The notes under the pieces were generated by a model. It worked only from the letters and a program-made list of their open reading frames with translations, was not told where the DNA came from and did not search any database. DNA of 64,000 nt, taken from NCBI RefSeq assembly GCF_002776555.1, contig NZ_CP021497.1, positions 248,001 to 312,000 of the forward strand, read 5' to 3'. Source of the stretch: Candidatus Legionella polyplacis. GTDB taxonomy: Bacteria; Pseudomonadota; Gammaproteobacteria; Legionellales; Legionellaceae. Within the stretch, counting starts at the first letter, position 1. Each line of letters starts with the position of its first letter. The position numbers were made by a program, and so were the translations under genes. Of this stretch, positions 1 through 9,637 are shown in pieces.

Positions 1-2079
1 TCCAGCACTTGGACCATCTTTTGGTATAGCACCTTCTGGTATATGGATATGAAAATCATTTTCATCATAAAAATTTCTTTCTAATTTCAAAAAATTAGCA
101 CAACTTCTAACAACTGTCATAGCTGCATAAATAGATTCTTGCATAACCTTACCTAACTGACCTGTCCGAATAATTTTCCCCTTACCAGGAACCATTAATG
201 CTTCTATTATCAATACTTCACCACCAACAGATGTCCAAGCAAGTCCATTTACACGACCAATATAATTAACTTCACATTTAATATGTTCATAAGTATATTT
301 TTTCACTCCTAAATATTTTTTTATATTAAAGCACGATACAGTAATTCTGTTTATCCTATTTTTAATTAGTAAATTTCTAACTACCTTTCTACAAATACTA
401 GAAATTTCTCTCTCTAAATTCCTAACACCAGCTTCACGTGTATAATAATAAATTATTTCATAAATAGCACTTTCTGTAATATTTAATTCATTTTTTTTTA
501 ATCCATTTAAATTTACTTGCTTTGGAACAAGATACTTCTTAGCAATAAATAACTTCTCTCGATCTGTATAACCAGGTAAACGAATAATTTCCATCCTATC
601 CAACAACGGAACTGGAATATCTAAAGAATTTGCAGTAGCAATAAACATTACCTCACTCAAATCATAATCGATTTCTAAATAATGATCATTAAACATATAA
701 TTCTGCTCTGAATCCAATACCTCCAATAACGCAGATGATGGATCCCCACGAAAATCCATAGACATTTTATCTATCTCATCTAACATCATCAAAGGATTTT
801 TTACTTTTACTTTACATAATTTTTGAATAATTTTTCCAGGCATAGATCCAATATAAGTCTTTCTATGCCCTCTAATTTCAGCTTCATCACGTAATCCACC
901 CAATGAAAATCTAATAAAAGTTCTTCCAATTGCTCTAGCAATTGATCTACCTAATGAAGTCTTACCAACACCTGGAGGGCCGACAAAACATAAAATAGGT
1001 CCTTTTAAATTCTTAACTCTTTTTTGAACAGCTAAATATTCAATTATACGATCTTTTATCTTATCTAAACCGTAATGTTCCTCATTTAATAATGATTCTG
1101 CTTTTTGCAAATCAAATTCTATTTTATTTCTTTTTTTCCAAGGAATAGATAACATCCAATCAAGATAATTTCTAATTACTGTAGCTTCCGCCGATACAGG
1201 AGACATCATTTTTAATTTATATAATTCCGATAATGATTTATCCATAGCTTCATTATGCATTCCAGAATTTTTTATATTATTTTCCAATTTTCTAATTTCA
1301 TCTCCTTCATCACTAATTTTACTAAGTTCTTTCTGAATTGCCTTTATCTGTTCATTCAAATAATATTCACGTTGAGTTTTTTCCATTTGCTTTTTTACAC
1401 GTTCTCTAATTTTCTTTTCTGCATGCAACAGATCAATTTCTACCTCTAATTTAGCAATAAGATTTTCTAATCTCTTTCTTACATCAATAATTTCCAAAAA
1501 ATTCTGTTTATCTGATACTTTTAAAGATAAATTAGAAGCAATAGTATCAGATAATTTTCCAGGATTTTCTATTGATGAAACAACATTAATCACTTCTAAA
1601 GGAATTTTTTTATTTAAACTTATATATTGCTCAAACTGAGAAATTAAAGTACGCTTTAACACTAAAATATCTTTACTATCATCAATACAAAATTGATTAA
1701 CTTCTACAAGAATATCTAATTCCACTTCTAAATAACCTTTATCTTTACATGAATAAATAACCTTAGCACGTTTATCTCCCTCAACTAATATCTTAACAGT
1801 TCCATCTGGTAATTTTAATAATTGCAAAATATTAGAAATTGTTCCTATAGAATAAATATCTTCTAAATTAGGATCATCATCAGATGATTCCTTCTGAGCC
1901 ACTAAAAAAATCTGTTTACTATCAATCATAGAAGCTTCTAAAGCTTTAATAGATTTCTCTCTTCCAACAAATAAAGGAACAACCATATTCGGATATACCA
2001 CTACATCTCTAAGAGGTAAAACAGGAAATAACAACTTTCCATATATATTATCTTTTATCATTAATTTAGTATCAGACAT
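1..2079 (-). CDS. lon: Lon ATP-dependent protease, 3' end cut by window edge
   Basis: Cytosolic AAA+ serine protease that degrades misfolded and regulatory proteins. The frame is open from the ATG at 2077-2079 to base 1, giving 693 residues; the C-terminal part lies outside the window. The N-terminal substrate-binding domain starts SDTKLMIKDNIYG and is followed by a charged helical region. The Walker A motif GPPGVGKT ends at about residue 374 (Lys 373), followed by Walker B LMMLDEIDK. The proteolytic domain begins and stops at KDGPSAG, so the catalytic Ser (residue 691) is the last recognisable motif; the catalytic Lys must lie beyond the edge. Gene order tig-clpP-clpX-lon is the classic gammaproteobacterial arrangement. 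Identity is certain; only completeness of the C-terminus cannot be judged. Confidence 0.97.
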   Translation of the reverse strand, partial: MSDTKLMIKDNIYGKLLFPVLPLRDVVVYPNMVVPLFVGREKSIKALEASMIDSKQIFLVAQKESSDDDPNLEDIYSIGTISNILQLLKLPDGTVKILVEGDKRAKVIYSCKDKGYLEVELDILVEVNQFCIDDSKDILVLKRTLISQFEQYISLNKKIPLEVINVVSSIENPGKLSDTIASNLSLKVSDKQNFLEIIDVRKRLENLIAKLEVEIDLLHAEKKIRERVKKQMEKTQREYYLNEQIKAIQKELSKISDEGDEIRKLENNIKNSGMHNEAMDKSLSELYKLKMMSPVSAEATVIRNYLDWMLSIPWKKRNKIEFDLQKAESLLNEEHYGLDKIKDRIIEYLAVQKRVKNLKGPILCFVGPPGVGKTSLGRSIARAIGRTFIRFSLGGLRDEAEIRGHRKTYIGSMPGKIIQKLCKVKVKNPLMMLDEIDKMSMDFRGDPSSALLEVLDSEQNYMFNDHYLEIDYDLSEVMFIATANSLDIPVPLLDRMEIIRLPGYTDREKLFIAKKYLVPKQVNLNGLKKNELNITESAIYEIIYYYTREAGVRNLEREISSICRKVVRNLLIKNRINRITVSCFNIKKYLGVKKYTYEHIKCEVNYIGRVNGLAWTSVGGEVLIIEALMVPGKGKIIRTGQLGKVMQESIYAAMTVVRSCANFLKLERNFYDENDFHIHIPEGAIPKDGPSAG

Positions 2080-2245
2080 ACTGTTTTTTTTAAATCCTTA
2101 AATAACTTTATTATATAACACATCACAAAGTTACAAATTTATAAAAATTCATATATTATCAAAATATAATATACCCAATTCATAAATAAAACCTAACATA
2201 TTAAATAACTAATATAATAAATTATATAATTAATGAAATTTAACT

Positions 2246-3502
2246 TTATTCATTACTACTGTTATTATAAATAATAATAGGTTTTATTACATTATTTATT
2301 ACATTTTCATTAATAATTACTTTATTAACATTATTAATAGATGGCAATTCATACATAATATCTAATAAAATATTCTCTAAAATAGATCTTAAACCTCTAG
2401 CACCTAATTTTTTTTCTAAAGCCATTCTAGCAATTAAAGATAAAGACCTATCACAAAATTCTAATTCAACATTATCAATTTTAAATAAACTATAAAACTG
2501 CTTTATCAATGCATTTTTAGGTTTAGTTAAAACATTTATTAAATCTTCCTCATTTAACTCATTTAAAACAGTTACAATAGGCAATCTCCCAACAAACTCA
2601 GGAATTAAACCATACTTAATTAAATCTTCTGATTCTAAATTATTAAAAATTTTTTTCTTAAATTGATTACTGTTTATATTTTCCAATGTAGAAGCAAAAC
2701 CAATACTAGCGAATTTTTTTTCACGATCTTTAATAATTTTATCTAATCCAGAAAATGCACCACCACAAATAAATAAAATATTAGAAGTATCTACTTGCAA
2801 AAATTCTTGCTGAGGATGTTTTCTGCCACCTTTTGGAGGTATATACGCAATAGTTCCTTCCATTATTTTTAACAGTGCTTGCTGCACTCCCTCTCCAGAA
2901 ACATCTCTAGTTATCGAAGGATTATCAGATTTTCTAGAAATTTTATCAATTTCATCTATATATACAATCCCTTTCTGTGCTTTACTAATATCATAATCAC
3001 ATTTTTGTAATAACTTTTGAATAACATTTTCTACATCTTCACCAACATATCCTGCTTCAGTAAGAGTAGTAGCATCAGAAATAGAAAAAGGTACATTCAA
3101 AAATCTAGCTAAAGTCTGTGCTAATAAAGTTTTTCCACACCCTGTTGGTCCTATTAATAAAATATTACTTTTACCTATTTCAACATCATCATCTTCCATT
3201 TTTTTAAATAAACGTTTATAATGATTATAAACGCCAACAGACAAAATTTTTTTCGTATGAAATTGACCAACTACATACTGATTTAAAAAATCCATTATCT
3301 CCTTAGGTTTAGGTAGCTCTTGATTTTTATTCATGCAAGAACCATGATATAATTCATCATTAATTATATCATTACACAATAAAATGCACTCATTACAAAC
3401 AAAAACAGAAGGACCAGCAATTAACTTTTTAACTTCTAATTGATTTTTTCCACAAAATGAACAACACAAAATTTTATTTTCCCCATTATTGGATTTATCC
3501 AC
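2246..3502 (-). CDS. clpX: ClpX, ATPase subunit of the ClpXP protease
   Basis: AAA+ unfoldase that recognises substrates and feeds them to ClpP. At 418 aa it is close to the usual ~424. The N-terminal zinc-binding domain has Cys 14, 17, 36 and 39. Further on are Walker A GPTGCGKT, the pore loop GYVG, Walker B VYIDEIDK, an IGF loop (in ASIGFAST) that docks on ClpP, and the sensor-2 motif GARGLR. The start is GTG at 3500-3502, supported by AAGGAG at 3512-3517 with 9 bases between; starting there leaves the zinc domain at its normal distance from the N-terminus. It lies between clpP and lon on the same strand, with a 207-base spacer to clpP. Confidence 0.97.
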   Translation of the reverse strand: MDKSNNGENKILCCSFCGKNQLEVKKLIAGPSVFVCNECILLCNDIINDELYHGSCMNKNQELPKPKEIMDFLNQYVVGQFHTKKILSVGVYNHYKRLFKKMEDDDVEIGKSNILLIGPTGCGKTLLAQTLARFLNVPFSISDATTLTEAGYVGEDVENVIQKLLQKCDYDISKAQKGIVYIDEIDKISRKSDNPSITRDVSGEGVQQALLKIMEGTIAYIPPKGGRKHPQQEFLQVDTSNILFICGGAFSGLDKIIKDREKKFASIGFASTLENINSNQFKKKIFNNLESEDLIKYGLIPEFVGRLPIVTVLNELNEEDLINVLTKPKNALIKQFYSLFKIDNVELEFCDRSLSLIARMALEKKLGARGLRSILENILLDIMYELPSINNVNKVIINENVINNVIKPIIIYNNSSNE

Positions 3503-3511
3503 TCAAATAAA

Positions 3512-3517
3512 CTCCTT
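3512..3517 (-). promoter_or_regulatory. Shine-Dalgarno site for clpX
   Basis: The minus strand reads AAGGAG nine bases before the GTG at 3500-3502. This is one of the few full-strength ribosome binding sites in the window and is what justifies the non-ATG start. Confidence 0.7.
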
Positions 3518-3709
3518 TTATAATTAAAATTCATCTAACAACTTCTAAAAATTTATAAAAAATCCAATACAACCATGTTTTTTTTAACATTAATTTAAAA
3601 ATTAATAAAAAACCATATACACATTGATTCTTACTAAAAAATCAATAAAAATACTAAATTTAATAAAAATCTAATTAACAAAATAAAATATAATCTTTTT
3701 ATAAAAAAA

Positions 3710-4327
3710 TTAACGATTATAAAGAATCTTATCAATTAAACCATACTGAATAGCTTCCATAGCATTCATAAAATTATCACGTTCTGTATCTACTCTAATT
3801 TTTTCAGATGTATTATTTGTATGTTTTGCTAAAATAGCATTTAAACGATTTCTCATTGATAATATTTCCCTAGCATGTATTTCTATATCAGAAGCTTGTC
3901 CCTTGTATCCACCTAAAGGTTGATGAATCATCATTACTGCATTTGGCAAACAAAATCGCTTTCCTTTTGCACCAGAACAAAGTAATAAAGCAGCAGCACT
4001 AGATGCCTGACCAATACATATTGTACTAACATCCGGTTTTATATATTGCATAGTATCATAAATTGCAAGACCAGATGTGACCATGCCACCAGGCGAATTA
4101 ATATATAAAAATATATCCTTCATAGGATCTTCTGATTCCAAAAATAATAATTGTGCAATAATTAAATTAGCCATAAAATCTTCTATTTCTCCCATAAGAA
4201 AAATAATACGATCTTTTAATAATTTTGAATATATATCAAAAGACCTTTCTCCTTTAAATGTTTTTTCAATCACCATTGGAACAAAACTAGAAAAAAAATG
4301 TATCTTTTTATTTAAATAATCTGTCAT
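3710..4327 (-). CDS. clpP: ClpP, proteolytic subunit of ClpXP
   Basis: Serine peptidase that forms the double-heptamer chamber used by ClpX. I use the ATG at 4325-4327, giving 205 aa that begin MTDYLNKK; a TTG two codons upstream is also possible. The catalytic triad is visible: Ser 110 in GQASSAA, His 135 in MIHQP and Asp 184 in TERDNF. The IEIHAREIL helix is also typical. The start overlaps the end of tig by 20 bases, so the two are probably cotranscribed and translationally coupled. No long N-terminal propeptide is seen. Confidence 0.96.
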   Translation of the reverse strand: MTDYLNKKIHFFSSFVPMVIEKTFKGERSFDIYSKLLKDRIIFLMGEIEDFMANLIIAQLLFLESEDPMKDIFLYINSPGGMVTSGLAIYDTMQYIKPDVSTICIGQASSAAALLLCSGAKGKRFCLPNAVMMIHQPLGGYKGQASDIEIHAREILSMRNRLNAILAKHTNNTSEKIRVDTERDNFMNAMEAIQYGLIDKILYNR

Positions 4328-5669
4328 AAGCAAACATATATTGTTTTTTGTTTTTCATAATATTAATTATATCTTTATATTTTATAAATTCTGTAATAAA
4401 ATTAGCATTTTTACTAATTTCTTTAGCCAAAATCTTCTCTAATGCTAAAGATCTTATTTTTTTATTATAATCACATTTCTTATGATATAAAAATTTAATC
4501 TCATTCGGATCTCTACATAACTTGGATAATTCATCAATTGTATTATTAATTTCACTTTCGCTTAATTTCAAATTACTTTTTTTTATATATTCAGATAATA
4601 ATAAATATCGATGTACACGTTTTTTTGCTTGATCATAAAATACTGAATCATACACATTATCAAAAACTTTTTTATTTATTATATTCTTATCTTTAAATAC
4701 ATGTAAATACAATTCATTTTTTAAAAAATTCATTTCTTTATTAACTAAAGATTCTGGTAATTCAAATTGATTAAGTAATGCAAATCTTTCAAAAACTTCT
4801 TCTCTATTTATTAGATCAACATATTGATTAAGTTCATTATCCATAACATCTTTAATATATTTTTTAATATATTTAATATCTTTATTATTAATATTAAATT
4901 TTCTTAAAAAAGTATTATTTAAATCCGGCAATTTTCCTTCAAATATCTTATGAATAGTTATTTCAAAAATAAAAAAATTTTCTCTATCTAATGAATTTAT
5001 CGATAAAATTTTAGAAACAGGTATTTTAAGAATAAAAGTTTCACCAATTTTTTTATTAATTAATCCATCCTCAAATCCAGGAATCATAGTTTTAGAACCT
5101 ATAATACATTCAAAATTCTTAACACTTCTTTTAAAATTAAAATAATTACTGAAAGTCTCTTTAAAACTAATTAAAACCTTATCACCATCATAAACAATTG
5201 ATCTATTTACCTCATACCAATTCTTATTTTGAACTCTTAAATTCTCTAACATATACATTACATCTTCATCAGTTATTTTTGAAATAAAAAATCTTATATT
5301 TTTTCCATTTAAATCTAAACATTGAATATCTGGAAAAACTTCAAATATAGCTGTATAAACTAGATCCTTATTAAAATCAAAAGTATCACATTCTATAACT
5401 GGAATATTGACCGGTAATATTTTTTTATCTTTAAATGCCTGTTTGAGAGAAGATTCAATCATTTTCCATATAACATCACTTATAATTAAATTATTATATC
5501 TTTTTTGTAAGATATGCAAAGGGACTTTGCCAGTTCTAAAACCATTAATTCCAACTTTTTTAGAAAAATTTCTAAAGTAAATATTTATATTATCCTGAAC
5601 CAATCTTGCAGGTATAGATATCGTAAATCTTCTTTTTAATTTTTCCAAAACTTCAACTAATACTTTCAT
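4308..5669 (-). CDS. tig: Trigger factor, ribosome-bound chaperone
   Basis: Chaperone that binds nascent chains at the ribosome exit tunnel. The chosen start is ATG 5667-5669 ([10 protein letters not shown]), giving 453 aa against ~432 usual. AAGAGAAT precedes it. An open frame continues upstream to 5726, but that extension is translated tRNA-Leu sequence and is not real. The N-terminal domain carries the ribosome-binding signature GFRTGKVP (residues 43-50). A FKBP-like PPIase domain follows at about 160-245 ([16 protein letters not shown]), and then the helical C-terminal arms. Sequence is strongly Lys/Asn enriched, as in neighbouring genes. It overlaps clpP by 20 bases. Confidence 0.93.
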   Translation of the reverse strand: MKVLVEVLEKLKRRFTISIPARLVQDNINIYFRNFSKKVGINGFRTGKVPLHILQKRYNNLIISDVIWKMIESSLKQAFKDKKILPVNIPVIECDTFDFNKDLVYTAIFEVFPDIQCLDLNGKNIRFFISKITDEDVMYMLENLRVQNKNWYEVNRSIVYDGDKVLISFKETFSNYFNFKRSVKNFECIIGSKTMIPGFEDGLINKKIGETFILKIPVSKILSINSLDRENFFIFEITIHKIFEGKLPDLNNTFLRKFNINNKDIKYIKKYIKDVMDNELNQYVDLINREEVFERFALLNQFELPESLVNKEMNFLKNELYLHVFKDKNIINKKVFDNVYDSVFYDQAKKRVHRYLLLSEYIKKSNLKLSESEINNTIDELSKLCRDPNEIKFLYHKKCDYNKKIRSLALEKILAKEISKNANFITEFIKYKDIINIMKNKKQYMFAYDRLFK

Positions 5670-5699
5670 TGAAATTCTCTTAAAATTACATATTCTCAA

Positions 5700-5786
5700 T
5701 GCGAAAGGAGAGACTCGAACTCTCAAGAGAAATATATCTCATTGGAATCTAAATCCAACGTGTATGCCAAATTCCACCACTTTCGC
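5700..5786 (-). tRNA. tRNA-Leu (anticodon UAG)
   Basis: An 87-base class II tRNA: acceptor GCGAAAG pairs with CTTTCGC, and the anticodon stem TTGGA/TCCAA encloses a loop with anticodon TAG. There is a long variable arm (TGAGATATATTTCTCTTGAG region) and a T arm with GTTCGAGTC. The discriminator is A and CCA is not encoded. It is the last of four tRNAs on the minus strand, just upstream of tig. Confidence 0.95.
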
Positions 5787-5859
5787 ACGTAATATCAAAA
5801 TTAAAAAAATATATATATCCAAAATTAAATACACTAAAAATATTTAATCTTAAAATATG

Positions 5860-5933
5860 GGTGAATGATGGGGATCGAACCCACAACAACCGGGACCACA
5901 ACCCGATGCTCTACCAATTGAGCTACATTCACC
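5860..5933 (-). tRNA. tRNA-His (anticodon GUG)
   Basis: The minus strand folds as a standard cloverleaf with anticodon GTG in the loop TTGTGGT. The 5' end has the extra G(-1) opposite C73 that marks histidine tRNAs, and the G1-C72 acceptor stem is intact. CCA is not encoded. Confidence 0.95.
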
Positions 5934-6016
5934 ATAAAATTACATTAATATAATATTCAAAATAAAAATCTATTTAAAAAAATAAGCTTTAAAAACTATA
6001 TTATTAATTAAAAAAT

Positions 6017-6091
6017 CGCGCCTGACAGGATTTGAACCTGTTACCATCGGCTTAGAAGGCCGATACTCTATCCAAAATGAGCTACAGGCGC
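6017..6091 (-). tRNA. tRNA-Arg (anticodon UCU)
   Basis: Cloverleaf on the minus strand: acceptor GCGCCTG/CAGGCGC with discriminator G, anticodon stem TCGGC/GCCGA, and loop CTTCTAA giving anticodon TCT. This reads AGA, expected to be the dominant Arg codon in so AT-rich a genome. Confidence 0.94.
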
Positions 6092-6116
6092 ATAAAAACA
6101 TATAAAACACAAATTT

Positions 6117-6190
6117 TCGGGGTAGAGGGATTTGAACCCACGACATTCTGCTCCCAAAGCAGACGCGCTACCAAGCTGCGCTATACCCCG
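6117..6190 (-). tRNA. tRNA-Pro (anticodon UGG)
   Basis: Acceptor CGGGGTA/TACCCCG with the C1-G72 pair typical of bacterial proline tRNAs, anticodon stem TCTGC/GCAGA with anticodon TGG, and discriminator A. It is the first tRNA of the Pro-Arg-His-Leu cluster in transcription order. Confidence 0.95.
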
Positions 6191-6215
6191 GAACATTCAA
6201 ACTAAAAATAAAAAA

Positions 6216-6245
6216 ATTATATTATGGTAGTGTGTATCACAATAA
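6216..6245 (-). promoter_or_regulatory. Putative sigma-70 promoter of the tRNA cluster
   Basis: On the minus strand TTATTG (6240-6245) is followed after 18 bases by TATAAT (6216-6221). A shifted -35, TTGTGA with a 15-base spacer, is also possible. The intervening patch 6225-6240 is clearly GC-richer than the spacer around it. Transcription would start about 18 bases before tRNA-Pro. Confidence 0.45.
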
Positions 6246-6483
6246 ATTTTTTTTATCCTTAATTAAAAGGATTTTAATAATCTATATAAAACTTATTTAT
6301 AATAAAATTATTAATAATATGATAGCAAAAAATATTTTATATATTAATAATTTAATATACATATTTTAAATGTAAATCATATATTTATCTATAGTTCAAC
6401 ATAAAATAACAAATTTTAAAGTAATAAATATATTAAAATTACATTTTTTTTTATAAAACTTTTTTATATAATATCTTATAGAA

Positions 6484-6516
6484 TTTAAAAATTGATTACA
6501 CTAATCAATTTTTAAA
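6484..6516. repeat. 15-bp perfect inverted repeat with 3-base loop
   Basis: The left arm 6484-6498 pairs without mismatch with 6502-6516 around the loop CAC; one G-C pair lies mid-stem. It sits about 120 bases upstream of accB and about 290 bases upstream of the tRNA cluster, so it does not end any gene seen here. It could be a relic terminator, a leader element of accBC, or a protein-binding palindrome. Confidence 0.5.
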
Positions 6517-6637
6517 ATATAAAATATAAATAAAATATTTACTAAAAAATATTTTTTTATACAAAAAATCTATAATTAAATATTACAATAAAATATAACT
6601 ACTCTCTAACAGTACATTAAAATAAGAGATATTTTTA

Positions 6638-7096
6638 ATGGATATTAAAACAATACAAAAACTTATTAATTTACTCAAAAAAAGCAAAATTTATTCCATT
6701 GAAATTAAAGAAAATAAAAATCTTATAAAAATTAAAAATAACAATCAATATCATAATAGCAATATACCAAATAAACATACAATAAATAATATACCACTAC
6801 AAACATCTATAAAAAATAAAAAACAAAATCTATCCAAAACTAAAAATAATAATAAACTATATACAATATATTCTCCTATGGTCGGAACTCTGTACACAGC
6901 TCCAGCTCCAAATAAGCCTCCATTTGTAAAAATAGGACAATTAATTAAAATAGGAGATACATTATGTATTATAGAAGCAATGAAAATGTTCAATGAAATA
7001 GAAACAGATCATAATGGAATTATCAAAGATATATTAATTAACAATAACGAACCAGTAGAATATAAACAACCACTATTTATAATCGAATTAACATAA
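6638..7096 (+). CDS. accB: Biotin carboxyl carrier protein of acetyl-CoA carboxylase
   Basis: Carries biotin, which AccC carboxylates and the AccAD transferase uses to make malonyl-CoA for fatty acid synthesis. At 152 aa it is a normal length. The C-terminal biotinyl domain (about 77-152) has the EAMKM motif at 113-117, with Lys 116 as the biotin site. The thumb-like insert GTLYTAPAPNKPPFVKIG, typical of AccB, is present. The N-terminal half and linker are Asn/Lys-rich. TAAGAGAT precedes the ATG. accC follows after one base, so the two form an operon. Confidence 0.97.
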   Translation: MDIKTIQKLINLLKKSKIYSIEIKENKNLIKIKNNNQYHNSNIPNKHTINNIPLQTSIKNKKQNLSKTKNNNKLYTIYSPMVGTLYTAPAPNKPPFVKIGQLIKIGDTLCIIEAMKMFNEIETDHNGIIKDILINNNEPVEYKQPLFIIELT

Positions 7097-7097
7097 A

Positions 7098-8450
7098 ATG
7101 TTTGAAAAAATTCTTATTGCAAATAGAGGAGAAATAGCTTTACGAATTCTTCGAGCATGTAAAGAACTAGGAATAAAAACAGTTGCAATTCATTCTGATA
7201 TTGACAAAAATTTATTACATGTACGATTAGCTGATGAAACAGTTTGCATAGGACCAACTAATCTACAAAAAAGTTACCTAAATATACCAGCAATTATATC
7301 AGCAGCTAAAATAACTAACTCTACCGCTATACACCCAGGATACGGTTTATTATCAGAAAATCCAGACTTTGCAGACATTGTTGAAAAAAGTGGTATTCAC
7401 TTTATTGGACCAAAAGGAGATACGATAAGATTGATGGGAAACAAACTATCAGCCATCAATACTATGAAACAATTAAAAATTCCATGTATACCAGGAACAA
7501 ATCTTATTTCAAACCACAACAATAAAATAAATATAGAAACCGCAAGAACAATTGGATATCCAATTGTTATTAAAGCAATTAAAGGAGGAGGAGGAAAAGG
7601 CATTCATATAGTATATGAAGAAAACGATTTAAAAAAAATAATTGAATCAACATATAACCAATTAAAACAAACTTATAATAATACAAATCTTTACATGGAA
7701 AAATACATTTCAAATCCACGTCATATTGAATTTCAAATACTAGGTGATGGAAACGGAAATATTATATATTTAGGAGACAGAGATTGCTCTATCCAGCGTT
7801 ATAACCAAAAAATTTTAGAAGAAGCTCCTGCACTAAATATACCTGATAAAATAAAACAAAAAATAAAAAAATTAATTATAAAAATTGGTAAAAAAATTAA
7901 ATACAGAAGTGCTGGAACATTTGAATTTCTTTATAAAAAAGAAAAATTCTATTTTTTAGAAATGAATACACGCATCCAAGTAGAACATCCAATAACGGAA
8001 ATGATTACTAAAATTGATTTAATTAAAGAACAAATTAAAATTTGTAATAATTTAAATTTAAATTTGCAACAAAAAAATATTAAAATACACGGTCATTCTA
8101 TTGAATGTAGAATTAATGCAGAAAATCCAAAAACTTTTGTACCATCTTCTGGAAAAATAAATACTCTACACCAACCAGGAGGACCAGGAATCAGATTTGA
8201 TTCTCATATATATAATAAATATATAATCCCTCCATACTATGATTCTATGATTGGAAAAATTATTAGCTATGGAAACACAAGAGAAGAAGCAATAGCAAAA
8301 ATGCAAAATGCACTTGATGAAATTATTATTGATGGAATAGAAACAAATATAGAACTACATAAAAAAATATTCCAAGATCCAAATTTTCTCAATGGAAATA
8401 TAAATACACACTATTTAAACACATTTTTAAATACTAAAAAAAATAAATAA
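7098..8450 (+). CDS. accC: Biotin carboxylase subunit of acetyl-CoA carboxylase
   Basis: ATP-grasp enzyme that carboxylates the biotin on AccB. Its 450 aa match the family (449 in E. coli). It begins MFEKILIANRGEIALR, has the glycine-rich ATP lid KGGGGKGI at 162-169, and has the EMNTRIQVEHP active-site strand. It starts one base after the accB stop, so translation is probably coupled. accA and accD are not in the window. Confidence 0.98.
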   Translation: MFEKILIANRGEIALRILRACKELGIKTVAIHSDIDKNLLHVRLADETVCIGPTNLQKSYLNIPAIISAAKITNSTAIHPGYGLLSENPDFADIVEKSGIHFIGPKGDTIRLMGNKLSAINTMKQLKIPCIPGTNLISNHNNKINIETARTIGYPIVIKAIKGGGGKGIHIVYEENDLKKIIESTYNQLKQTYNNTNLYMEKYISNPRHIEFQILGDGNGNIIYLGDRDCSIQRYNQKILEEAPALNIPDKIKQKIKKLIIKIGKKIKYRSAGTFEFLYKKEKFYFLEMNTRIQVEHPITEMITKIDLIKEQIKICNNLNLNLQQKNIKIHGHSIECRINAENPKTFVPSSGKINTLHQPGGPGIRFDSHIYNKYIIPPYYDSMIGKIISYGNTREEAIAKMQNALDEIIIDGIETNIELHKKIFQDPNFLNGNINTHYLNTFLNTKKNK

Positions 8451-8547
8451 AATTTATATTTTTTATTTTTATCTAAAATAAATTAATCTTAATCTAAAAT
8501 TAATTTCCAATAAATTTTACTAAATTCAAATAATTTTTAAAACTTCA

Positions 8548-9555
8548 TCAAACAATAAATTGAAAATACTTTGCCATTTTTTTTTCTTCTCGTAATTCAT
8601 TTAAAGTATTTTCAAAATAAATTTTACTAAACTTATTAAATTTTAAACCATCTACAACACATAATTTTTTTTTGTTATAAAAACATGGAAAAGAAAAAAT
8701 TAAACCATCATCCACATGATACTCTCCATTAGATCTTAAAGCAATAGAAAAAAAATCATCTTTCCTCAAAAAACTACTATTTATTAAAGAAGAAACACTA
8801 TAAATAATTGCATTCGCTGCAGAAGCCGCTGAAGAAAATCCACATAATTTAATAATATCCATTCCACGTCTTTGAACTAATTTAATAAATTTTTTTCTTA
8901 ACCATCGTTTATCATTAATAACTTCCATAATTGGCTTTCCAGATATTTTAACATGATGAAAATCAGGATACTGAGTATTAGAATGATTTCCCCAAATAAT
9001 AACTCTACTTATTTCTGAAACATTAACTCCAGCTTTTTTAGCTAATTGAGTTTTTGCACGTAACTCATCCAAAGACATTAAAGCATAAAATCTATCACTT
9101 GGAATATCACAAGCATTATTCATACAAATTAAACAATTAGTATTTGAAGGATTTCCAACAACAACAATACGAATACTACTATCTGCATAACTATTTATTA
9201 TTTTTCCATATTTCATAAATATAGAACCATTTACTTTTAATAAGTCTATCCTATTCATATTTATACTCCTAGGAACTGCACCTATTAAAAATGCCCAATG
9301 AATTCCATTCACAGCCATCTGAATATTAGATGTAATTTGAACATACTTTAATAACGGAAAAGCACAATCTTCCAGTTCTTTTACTATACTTTCTAAAATA
9401 GAAAGAACTGTATCTAAATCAAACAAATGCAACTCTATTTCTGTAAAAGGACCAAACATCTCTCCAGAAGCTATTCTAAAAATTAAAGCATAACTAACTC
9501 TTCCAGCAGCACCTGTAATTAATACTCTAATTTTGTTTTTTATTTTTAAAAACAT
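8548..9555 (-). CDS. mdh: Malate dehydrogenase
   Basis: NAD-dependent oxidation of malate to oxaloacetate in the TCA cycle. I take the ATG at 9553-9555 (335 aa), preceded by AAGG at a good distance; an open frame reaches a TTG six codons earlier. This is the longer MDH type (VLITGAAG start) found in Legionella and cytosolic enzymes. Substrate-binding Arg lies in GAVPRSINMNR, with the GNPSNTN loop and the catalytic His in WGNHSNTQYPD. The dinucleotide motif reads GAAGRVSYAL where the family usually has GAAGQIGY, so the third glycine is replaced by Ser. It follows epmA on the same strand. Confidence 0.93.
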   Translation of the reverse strand: MFLKIKNKIRVLITGAAGRVSYALIFRIASGEMFGPFTEIELHLFDLDTVLSILESIVKELEDCAFPLLKYVQITSNIQMAVNGIHWAFLIGAVPRSINMNRIDLLKVNGSIFMKYGKIINSYADSSIRIVVVGNPSNTNCLICMNNACDIPSDRFYALMSLDELRAKTQLAKKAGVNVSEISRVIIWGNHSNTQYPDFHHVKISGKPIMEVINDKRWLRKKFIKLVQRRGMDIIKLCGFSSAASAANAIIYSVSSLINSSFLRKDDFFSIALRSNGEYHVDDGLIFSFPCFYNKKKLCVVDGLKFNKFSKIYFENTLNELREEKKMAKYFQFIV

Positions 9556-9637
9556 AAATACCTTATTCTCCAATAATCCAAATCATTTCAATAATTTTAA
9601 TATTATAAACTTCTTCAATACACTAATATTAACATAA

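Larger units (their letters stand above)
6191..6637. other. Divergent spacer between the tRNA cluster and accB
   Basis: There is no gene in these 447 bases. They hold the putative tRNA promoter at 6216-6245 and an unusually long perfect inverted repeat at 6484-6516. The rest is featureless A/T sequence. Confidence 0.7.

Noticed and set aside
190..192. Lys in the middle of the release factor 1 PxT tripeptide (residues 190-192 of the protein at 22287-23345)
   Set aside because: The middle residue of PxT varies among RF1 proteins and the Pro and Thr are kept, so this does not suggest a changed codon specificity. Coordinates here are residue numbers.
5670..5726. N-terminal extension of trigger factor
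   Set aside because: The extra 19 codons are tRNA-Leu sequence read on the same strand. The family start and a ribosome site fit the ATG at 5667-5669.
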